A DNA stretch of 64,000 nt from Mimachlamys varia (taxonomy: Eukaryota; Mollusca; Bivalvia; Pectinida; Pectinidae): NCBI GenBank assembly GCA_947623455.1, contig OX392540.1, positions 28,762,410 through 28,826,409 of the forward strand, read 5' to 3'. Below, piece by piece: positions 13,166 through 22,954 of the stretch. The position numbers and the translations under genes are program-made. Each line of letters opens with the position of its first letter. The stretch's first letter is position 1. The notes under the pieces are model-generated. The model worked only from the letters and a program-made list of their open reading frames with translations. It did no database searches and had not been told where the DNA came from.

Positions 13166-13550
13166 AGGCCCAATATACGTAACTTCAGGAATTTTTTCGT
13201 GATTCTGAAAAATTCTGACAGAAAATTCAGTTAATAACCATGCAAAAATAAGCCTAAAACGAAGTAAACCTGAGCGGTAACTAACAAGAAATTCTTGACA
13301 GAAAAATCCAAAGAGCTAAAAATAATTCAGGTGGGGCCCACTTCAATAACAAACCGAAGGTAGAAGACGGTTCAAAATGGACGCGTGTTTACAAATACCG
13401 AGTTTCAACTGCTGCTGTACCGGTAACCGCGTAAGAATTCATCTTGAATATTGCTGATATCAGCTAATCTTAACTATATCTATAAATATAATAAGTTATT
13501 AGGCTTGATTTTCGCTTCAAGTTTTGCCGTAAGTTACGTATATTGGGCCT
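13166..13550. mobile_element. TTAA-flanked MITE with 20-bp perfect TIRs
   Basis: The ends are the perfect inverted repeat AGGCCCAATATACGTAACTT, immediately flanked by TTAA on both sides (13162-13165 and 13551-13554). TTAA target duplications are typical of piggyBac and Kolobok transposons. The 385-bp element has no transposase frame, so it would be non-autonomous. The perfect TIRs suggest fairly recent activity. Confidence 0.85.
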
Positions 13551-13814
13551 TTAAATAAAGGTTAGATTTTAAAACTTAATGATGTATATATATAATCCCA
13601 GACGAGAGGATATATGTGTCAACCACTTGTGATTAAATCCACATCATAATAAAAGCGCTTCATTTGTAGTAAGGACTTCCTGAATCCTACCTACAAGCGG
13701 CAGTACTTGTGTTAGGACTGTGTCCATATAAAATTGACACAATAACAATAATAATTCAAGATTCTTATGTATCACTTAATTACAACCTAAAGATCACCTC
13801 AAAGTAGTTCACAA

Positions 13815-14060
13815 ATTATTATCCGTAGTTATAGGGCCCTAATTAGCACCAGCCAATATCGTTCTCAACTCCCTGGGGAGCATACAATCGAAGCTGCCAT
13901 TTCGGCGCCCACAGCTAGCATTCTAAAATTTCAAATACTGCCCAACAGTTACTCATTTACAGCTGAGTAGACTGGAACAAGCGGAGTAAAGTATCTTGCT
14001 AAAGGATACAACACAAGTGACGTGGCTGGGACCCGAACTCGAAACCCTTCTATCACGAGG
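13815..14060 (-). repeat. dispersed repeat with box-B-like motif
   Basis: Contains AAGTATCTTGCTAAAGGATA and GGGACCCGAACTCGAAACCC. The latter reads on the minus strand as a degenerate pol III B box. The arrangement resembles molluscan SINE-type repeats, but boundaries are uncertain. Confidence 0.45.
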
Positions 14061-14627
14061 CAAATTTTCACTTCTGTCATGTCTGAAATTAATTTCTCAG
14101 CTGATGTTACCAAATTAAGACTTCAACATAAAAATTAATTTAAAGGGCTCACAAGATTTATATTTTAAGTCCAAAAGACTTAATTGCAGCACTATTTTTG
14201 TGTGGTCAGGTGCATGTTGATAGCGGCATTTTCACTGCCGTATCTGGCATTTTAGCACACCACTTGCACCTCACAGTAGACATCCCTACCTTAACAATAC
14301 GACGAGAAAAGCGGAGTTAATCGTATCAAATATTGTCATTGAAAAACACTCATATAATTGATTTAAATTTGTTATGGGTAATTGTTGTAGTTAATATCCA
14401 AATTCTTTTGTCCATAACTGGTATACATGTATACATACTTTTTTTCTGATGTATATTTCTGGAAAGTTAATGTGTAAAATATGCATGTACACAGTTTATC
14501 TGGAACACTGTACAGAAATGAAGTGGCCAATGTACTGTACCAAACTCGTCACCAGGAGGTCATGCAGACCAAATTAAAGGTCCTACAATAGGTCAGAAGA
14601 TCATTATATACAGGTCTTATTTTCAAG
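14061..14627. other. non-coding, nothing recognised
   Basis: No exon or repeat family supported. Confidence 0.4.
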
Positions 14628-14752
14628 TGTAGCGGGGCTCGACGGGGTCGATCTTTGGCGACCAGATAGCTTAATAATGGCTTCTAGAGTTTGGAAAGTC
14701 CTGGGTTCGAACCCTGGTTTGGTATTGCATTTTTCCTCTTCTGTACGTTACA
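14628..14752 (+). mobile_element. solo LTR of the tRNA-bearing miniature LTR element
   Basis: Begins TGTAGCGGGGCTCGA and ends CTGTACGTTACA, matching the termini and internal order of the LTRs at 19257-19384 and 55331-55460. It contains GCGACCAGATAGCTTAA, TCTAGAGTTTGGAAAGTCC and GGGTTCGAACCCTGG, the decayed tRNA-like core. CAAG lies on both sides (14624-14627 and 14753-14756), consistent with a target duplication. No internal region or second LTR is present, as expected after LTR-LTR recombination. Confidence 0.8.
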
Positions 14753-16514
14753 CAAGTATCAAAGACTTTGCATGTGTGTGCCCAAGATATAATTTTCGCA
14801 AAGTCTATGCTTGTCACATTCAACTCGCGATATACCCTGAGGGTAAATAGGAATAACCCACGCCAGTATTGGTCACTGAGTCGTACTTATCCAGGGAACC
14901 AAATCAGTATACTTTAAGACAAACAAAGCATTCTGCCTTCTCATCTTTATAATCTTTATTATAATAAGACATATCATGAACCCATTTAAATACATGTCAA
15001 AATAGAGCTTCAAATAAATTACATTCTCGATGAAAAGTATTTATCTTGTTCTGACTACTTTTATCTTCAAAATCACAAATTCTCTTGTCTGACATTTCAA
15101 ACCTGTCGTCTGAAACTGAAAGATAGTTTTCACCAAGGGATGTACATGAACAATCTACCTTGCGTTTAGGCTAACAGATATTTTTTGTAAATTAGCAAAG
15201 GTACATTCAATGGCGAGAAAGTAAATCGACGAGATATGATGTCAAAGGGTGCTACAGATATGGTTTTATTGTGTATTCTTACCTATCTTTTCCACATGCA
15301 ACAGCTGCGAATCGCTACAGACATGCCAAACGGAACGGAAGTTGAGAAAAAGTCACCTTTAACGGGAAATAACTCTATCGGATGTTGTGACGTAACGCAT
15401 TTCACACCATAATATTTTTGGGATCGGCACTGTATTTTCTACCGTGACAACGTACAGCAACCATAATTTTATATTTCTGTGTTCCTATTTTTAATAGACA
15501 CAGATATTTATTGCTACACTAAAAATAAATAGACTACGAATGATAGCTTTATTCAAAATAAGTGTCATCGTGATGTAAGGGAAATAACTCGTAGAAATAT
15601 GTAGGTACTGTACATATACTGCACAGTACAGGTTTAATGTGACAAATGCAAAATTAGTGAATACACATACAAATTCACCCAAAGGATTTCCTGTATATTA
15701 AAATATATAATTTAAGTAAATTAATTTTAAAACTTAGATTAAAATTGAGTTAGATTATCCGTTATTTATAAATAAAGAAAGTATTTATAAAATTTATCCA
15801 TGAGCTTTAATGTAAAAGAATTTCTAAAAATTAAAATTATGAATGTGTAAAGTTCCTCTACAAATGCATATTGTTATTGGATTGACATGATTGAAAACGA
15901 AAAAAAATCTATGAAAATATTATTAACTGTTTATGTCATTTCCTTTGCCAAAATCTTTTTCTGTGACATTATTTTATTAAGGATGCCAAGTTCATCTTCT
16001 TTTTAATCAAAACAATCAAATATTTTAAAGATACTAAGACATGTCTATTTATATCTATGCACAACTGTATTTATTTTACAACAATTATGAAACAAGTTAT
16101 CCAGTTTATTTAATCACTCTTGTCGGCCCGAATGTTAGAGCGCAATGGGTCTTACTTATTTTGGGAGGACCCCGTACCTTTTCAAGTCCAGTAGGGGATT
16201 ATTGGTGGGTTATCTGTTTGAATCTGTGTACTGTATTGTTATTGATTTTATTTGACTGAAAAGCTTCCTCAACTTGCTATGCAGGAGAAAATAAATACTT
16301 TGAAAACATTTGCAGATGGTGTATCATCAAATCAAATCCAGCAACAGGTTTTAAGTAAAATATTATTCATTGTAAAATGTATTGTATGCCTTGTTAGATG
16401 TTATCATGCAAATATCTATATGTACTGTATTAGAGGAAAAGGCTTTGATAAGTTGGAATAACTTGTACCTAATCCTCTACTCCGCTTTTGGGTAATAGAT
16501 ATGTTTAAATCAAA
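14753..16514. other. non-coding; possible minus-strand 5' exon at 15283-15420
   Basis: Mostly AT-rich. Around 15283 the minus strand reads AAAAGATAG then GTAAGAATAC, a good splice donor, preceded by a less AT-rich stretch with several CpGs. The only ATG frame in it closes at the TAG next to the donor, so it could at most be an untranslated first exon. At 16264-16347 on the plus strand an 84-nt open stretch (PQLAMQEKINTLKTFADGV and following residues) lies between AG and GT, but the donor (GTTTTA) is weak. Confidence 0.3.
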
Positions 16515-16518
16515 TCAG

Positions 16519-16782
16519 GTAAACCTACACGGAGGACCAGATAGTCTGGAGAGCGAGGAGGAGCTATAACCATGCATGAACTAGATGGTAGAGTACCGGA
16601 AATGGAGATGCTGAAAAACGAACTTGAGCACGAGAACCACGAACTTCGAGGACAATTCCTCAGGTTCAAACTCATTCCATGATATACAATCTGACATTCT
16701 CGGGGATCGCACGTGAAGGTAGCACTGATCAGCAGAACACGCGGATCCCGGAGGATCCGGAGTTACTCAAAGCCTTTATCTA
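16519..16782 (+). pseudogene. LINE ORF1-like relic (coiled coil plus FSGI motif)
   Basis: In shifting frames the region encodes a charged heptad-like segment (EMEMLKNELEHENHELRGQF), then MIYNLTFSGIAREGS. A coiled coil followed by a short strand of the type N-L-x-F-S-G-I is the order seen in ORF1 proteins of non-LTR retrotransposons, just before the RNA-recognition fold. Stops and at least two frameshifts break it. The assignment rests on motif order only and could be wrong. Confidence 0.4.
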
Positions 16783-17745
16783 GCACTTATTATAAAAGAG
16801 TGCACGGCGTTAAGAAAAACTACTGTATCTGAAGCTTATGTAGTTTTTTTTTGGAATGGCCCGGGGTCTATGGTTTTGCACAAATGAAACGAGTAAAATA
16901 TATTTCTTGGACGTTTTACTATGTTTTTTTGTACATTACCCTCGCCACCATCATATACTTTTTATGCTGGTATTACACCCGGTTCGAGAGAAATAATGCC
17001 CCGCATGATTTAGGTATAATGACATATTAGGAAATTATAGTTAATCGAATCTACCCGACCTTCTCAGGAAAAGTTGTGTCGCTTCGGAAATTTTTATATT
17101 GTCGTTTGCAGAAATATTAAGACTACCTTTACACAGAACATCGACATTGACAGGATCGTACCATGATAATTTTGCAAAGAGTGTTCTTCTTAAGTTGACA
17201 TACAAAGGACGGATAAGAAAAACGTGATAGCAATCTCCACAGGGATGCCAACATTGACACTCAGATGAATCTACGAGATTGGCTCAAAAAATATCATAAC
17301 ATAGTGGACTTGCTCGATTTCTCAGTCGGCTTTGAAGAATATTTAGCTTTCTAGGTCCACAGATTGTAAAATTCTTGAAATACATATCGTTTACTGTCAT
17401 AGATTTTTTAACATTAGACTTAAATGACTTGGATGCGTGTGTATTTGAAGGTTCGATATGTTCATGTTTCAAGCCTCTTTGCAATAGTCCGCATCTTTTA
17501 TCGATTTAAAGTGCTGCCACACTGAAATATACTGCCGAAGATTCAAATGAGAAGACCAGTTCCAACATGGCACAGATGGAATGTTCAATGTGCGACTAGT
17601 CAATACTATGACGTCACGACAAAAACGTATTGTTCATTGTGACGTCATTCCGTCGAAACCATCGCTAGGTAGTTGTCACCACATCATGTTCATAGCGGCT
17701 TTGGCGTCTTCTCTGGTTATACGGAAAAGAAAACCGAGACAAGAA
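16783..17745 (+). promoter_or_regulatory. upstream region of the KLHL10-like gene
   Basis: Non-coding by inspection. Around 17511-17545 it holds a fragment (GTGCTGCCACACTGAAATAT, ACTGCCGAAG) of the dispersed repeat found at 58325 and 62314. From 17581 the kelch reading frame is open through 55 further codons with in-frame ATGs, but that segment lacks family similarity, so it is treated as probable 5' leader. No TATA box or initiator could be assigned with confidence. Confidence 0.35.
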
Positions 17746-18537
17746 ATGGCGGCATGCGTAGACAAACTCGAACTCAGTGCGCATGCTTATGACGTCCTTA
17801 CGGACCTGAGATTAAGCGGACAACTTTGTGATGCCGTCTTAAAAGTTGATAACCGAGCCTTTTCTGTTCACCGTGCTGTGATGTCTATTTGTAGCCCATA
17901 CTTCCGCACGCTTTTTACCAACAAACTGACCACCGTTGAGCAGGCTGAGTTTGTGATTCCTTCAGTAAGCGGGGAAATGATGCAGGCCATAATTGATTTT
18001 GCATACACAAAACAAGCTAAAATCAACTCAAATAATGTGAAACAGCTACTTCCGGTGGCAGATCGACTACACGTGTATGAGCTGGCAAAGCAATGTTGTG
18101 ACTTCCTGTCGGACGAGCTAAATGTAGACGGATGTATGGAAACTTATAGATTTGCGAAGAGGCATTATTTTACAGATCTCATAGATGCATGCTACATCTT
18201 CATAATGAGAAATTTCCGCAAAATATCGCTATCAAGTGAAGCTTTTGGGGATCTCAACATCGACGAAATTTGCGAAATGCTTTCATCAGACGATCTGAAC
18301 GTTAAAAATGAAGAGGTAGTGTTTTCTGCGTTGATACGCTGGATTGACCACGCCCCTGAAAGCCGGAAGTGCCATATATATCGACTGTTGAAAACAGTTC
18401 GTCTCGGGTTTCTCACCACCAGATATTTTGCGGAAAATGTTCGGTCACATCCATACGTCGCAGAAAGCCCTTTTTGTCAGCCCCTTGTACACGATGCTCT
18501 GAAGTTCCTCTGCTCACTGGATTTAGACGATTACAAG
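17746..18537 (+). CDS. KLHL10: KLHL10-like exon 1 (BTB and BACK domains)
   Basis: 264 complete codons, ending TTACAAG before the donor GTAAGA (phase 0). A single large exon encoding both BTB and BACK is common in this family. The open frame runs past the donor to a stop near 18.63 kb, but the read-through peptide has no kelch features. Confidence 0.92.
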
Positions 18538-21500
18538 GTAAGATTGCCTTCAAATCATTTAGCTATCCGAATGCCGGCGATCAACCGTAGCCATGGTAAC
18601 CTAGATGTCTGTTTCCCACGCCAACAATCCTAAATCTGTACAGTATGATTTGTTTTCAACTAAGATTGAGTTGGGCGCGCATTCATCCAACCGTTCTCGT
18701 GTCAAGGTAATTTTCCGATTTTCTAGTAACAGAAGTTCACCTGCTTACAAAAATGTAAATCGATAGCAGATATCTTTGACAAAATATTACTTTTTAAGCC
18801 GCTCTCGGCAGAGCCACGCGGCTTAAAAAAAAATATATATATATGAATCGAGCATATCGTCTGTGTTTGAGCACGAGTAACGATCTCGGTCAAATATGTT
18901 ATATTGTAAAAAGACGGAAATATGCAAGTGAAACAAAAAGTCCGAATAAAGGAATAACGGAAATCAAGATGTACGCTTTCTCGACTGAGAACAGCACCGA
19001 TTAGGAAAATAATATGGCCGACAACATCCATCTTGGATTTTTCGATTTTGAATACACTTTTCTTGAAAAGCAACGGATGGATCATTTCGCTGAGCAATGG
19101 TTGAACTTGCAACCTCTCTTTTAACAATTTCTCACAATATCATATTAATTTTCCATTAATTCATTCATACACATTATACTGTTTGTTGCCCTTAAAGCAC
19201 AGTGTTGCTAGCTAGAGATAGTAGTCGGAAGAAAGAACGAAAAGAAAGAGAGAAAGTGTAGCGGATCTAGAACGGTTCGATCGTCTGCGACTAGATAGCT
19301 CAATTGGTTGAGCGTCCGTCTAGAGTTCGGAAGGTCCCGGGTTCGAACCCCAGTCTTGCCGTGCATTTTCCCTCTCCTGTTACATTTGGTGCCTGTGACC
19401 AAGCCTTGTTTCAAGTACTGGGTGCATACTTAGCAAGTGGATACCTGAACCTGGGTTGTAAATCGTGATGTCTTCGGGGTCGAAGACTTTGTTAAAGGAG
19501 GGAGGAATGTAGCGGATCTAGACAGGTTCGATCGTCGGCGACCAGATAGCTCAATTGGTTGATTGTCCGTCTAGAGTTCGGAAGGTCCCGGGTTCGAACC
19601 CCGGTCTGGCCGTGCAGTTTTCCTCTCCTGTTACAGAAAGAAAGAATCGTTCGTCTCTATGATTATTTCTGTTTGTGTATTTATTCAGATGTTTCGACAC
19701 ACTTGTATGTCCAATAATTGATTCTACTCGATATTTATCTGTTTTAGCCACTTGACCTCGATAATCGACTAGCTAAACCAAGGACCCCCCACGAGGTCGT
19801 GTTCATGGTCGGAGGATGTCACAATGGGAGCATGACAAACGACGTAAAGTCGTACGACAGCCGTGCCGAAAAGTGGATCGACTGTCGTTACCTGGACAAA
19901 GGTACACATTGTAGGGGTATGGCTAAACGATGACGTAACACACACAGTCGCTGCACCTTTTTAATTTACTAATATATACAATATGCCGAAAAAATTTAAA
20001 CTGCATCATACAGCTTTTTCGTCCTTCTGGGACTCGTCAGTGATGCTAGGGGCCAAAAGGTGGGAATCCATATTTTCTAAACTAATGTAGAAGCTGAAGG
20101 GTCAGGTACAATACGTAACAAAATGACTATTCTTTTTTTATTGATATGTTTTCTTGCAAGAGTGCATATGCGCTATGTATGAAGACACTTCCTGTCCGAG
20201 CTTGTTGAATTACTAGCGCCCTGTGTTTACATGGGGTGGTAAGCTTGGTCGTTTGTAAGATAATATATATGGTAACACACCAACAGGATATGTAATCAGC
20301 CACCAAACTTATTACCAAAACGCTTCCGTTCAAGAATACATTGAGTATTAGCATTCCATAATTATCGTTTTGGGTTGTTTTCATTTCCCAAGATTTTTCG
20401 CTTGTAATCCTGCTTCCGCTGAAAACTTGATACCATTTGTGCTCAAGCCTAATTTCTTGTTCTCATTAAGATTATTTCAAATCTTATGTTGTCAAAGTTA
20501 TAGACATAAAAAAAAGATACTGTTTTCAATATTTACATTGACGTTTTGATCACCGAAATGAATATGTAGAGCTATATTGTACAAGAAAGGTGGTTTGACC
20601 ACCGAATAAAGACTTAAGTATATATCTGAGGCCGTTTTGATATGGACATTACGTCCTGATAATATTCCCAAGCAAACTGGGCTGACGTTTAGGAACATTG
20701 TGAAAGCTGCACACATGCCGTATCACACAGGGTATACACACGAAAGGCTTGTCCATTTCTTGACGTCAAGCTCGATGTGGGAAGCACTAGAGGTGAAAAT
20801 GACTAAGGAAAATTCAAGGTGGGCAATACGTTTCCCATTGGCGCCTCATTGCGTGGGTATCTCGCGCAGAAGGATCCACGTCAAAATACCAGTGGAATCC
20901 GGTGTGACGCAGGGAACCGTCCTCGCACCCTTACTCTTCCTCTGTCAAATCAACGACCTACCAGATTGAGTCAAATCCAAAGTCAAGGTATTCACAGACG
21001 ACTGTCTTTTGTTCCGTTTGATCCGTAGTTTCGGCGACCGTGTAATCCTGCAATAAGACCTCCAGGAACTCTCGACTTGGACCGAGAAGTTGGGTATGAG
21101 ACGCAACGCCTGTAAATGGTATCTGTTAAATTTCAAAACCGGAGCTGATACTTCTACACTACAGTCTTGAAAATACCATCTTACAGAAGGTTGACTCTAC
21201 CCCCTTACTTGGTACGGGTGCACCAATAACCATAACTGGAGCATGTGCATGTACATAAGGGAGATCATGGAAAAGCCAATTCTACCACGGGCTTTCTGAA
21301 AAGCCTGTAGCAGAGCAATAGAAACGCTTTAATGTCCTTGTGCAAGCAATAATGACATACACAGGGTCATATAGGCTCCAATTACCATGGAAACACGCGT
21401 TGCGGATGCCTCAATCGCAAAGTGATACAGAAAGTATACCATCTGTACATTTTAAATTAACTGTCGTTTTGATGAGAAAGATGGGGTCCCCTGAAATGAC

Positions 21501-22870
21501 GAACGCAACACTACTTAAGTATATATGTCAACCTGAAAACATTTAGTTTCAAGATCGTGACACCCCCCGCACACACATGATAAAGTGTTGAAATGCATAT
21601 ATTTATGTATATATTATGTATATTTACCTTATATGATAATTTCTAGGACGTATCGACGTTAACTTATTGTGTATTTTTTTCCAGATTTACATGCCTACCA
21701 CGCATTAGTTGCCATGGGAACGAAAGTCTACGTGGTAGGAGGCTATGATGGATTCCACTACATTAACGGCGTCCGTTGTTTTGACCTCGTCACCAAAAAA
21801 TGGGACGTTGTTGCTCCTATGCACAAAAACAGGTATGTTTAAACAACGTTGACCGATGTAATAGTGCCACATCTCAGTTTGCATCATACCAAATCGCATC
21901 CACATTTCACATTCGTTGAACATTGGAAATAATTAATTTCATTTAAGGTGTAAAAGATGTGCGTTGCTTTTGTTGCCTTACAAGCAGGAGCTCAAGGGGA
22001 CTTTCTCTTGGCTCAGACGGTAGAGAATCGGGCTGGAGAGCAAAGGGTCGCGGGTTCGAACGCCAGCGACGACACTATCTTCACCACTTTTACTTTTCTT
22101 CGTCCTATTGCAAACTGATACCGTTGAACCTCCCCGTTTCAAGGTAGGATAATCCTTGGCTGGGAGTCAAAGAACTTGGGCTGGAAAAAGATGTGCATTG
22201 ATTAGATTGCCTTACAAGAGTGAGCTGTAGGGAACTACCTTTGGCTCAGCAGGGTCGCGGTTTCGAGTCCCAGCGACGGCACTATCTTTTTCACTTTTCC
22301 TTGTCGGACCTACATAACAGAGGCTATAGCTGGACTTTAAAATTGGGAGTTTTCCTATGTAAATTTATTGCTCTGTTTCCCTCTGTAACTGATTTTCAAT
22401 ATACTTGTTGTAATACTGTAGATGTTACGTGAGCGCGGTACATCTTGGAGATTTTATCTATGCTATTGGAGGATTTGACGGCCATGACAGGCTGGGATCA
22501 GCTGAGAGTTATCTCCCTTCCCGGAACCAGTGGACGATAATCGCTCCGATGCATCATCGACGCAGTGATGCTAAGGCTACTACATTAAATGGTAAGAGAC
22601 GGAACCGGGTTATTTCATCAAACTGCTGCCATTTTATAACTGCTTAATATTCAAACACCAGGATTGACTACGGTATTTTGACAATGACATTGGAATTGCC
22701 GTTCTTCTCCCTTTTCGGCTATTTTCCCCGACTGCATCTTCTGTAAACCTTTGCCAGTTCGATTGCAACGTCATCTACAAGAGTTTCTCCCCTTCCAACG
22801 TAATCTGTCTGATTTTCATTATCTCTTTCTTGAATCGCATAAATATAATATTATATAGACAGTAAACATC

Positions 22871-22903
<33 letters not shown>

Positions 22904-22913
22904 TTGATGATGC

Positions 22914-22954
<41 letters not shown>

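Noticed and set aside
17581..17745. Upstream in-frame ATG adding 55 residues to the kelch protein
   Set aside because: The extension shows no family similarity, while the ATG at 17746 has a better context and gives a family-like N terminus. It cannot be excluded without transcript data.
18723..19127. 134-codon minus-strand ORF in KLHL10-like intron 1
   Set aside because: No recognisable domain, starts in unique intron sequence, and overlaps a hairpin. It is most likely chance.
19257..19384. Functional tRNA gene at the LTR of copy A
   Set aside because: The block is repeated in paired LTRs with transposon hallmarks. Several stem pairs are broken, and the anticodon does not fit the arm lengths of its apparent isotype.
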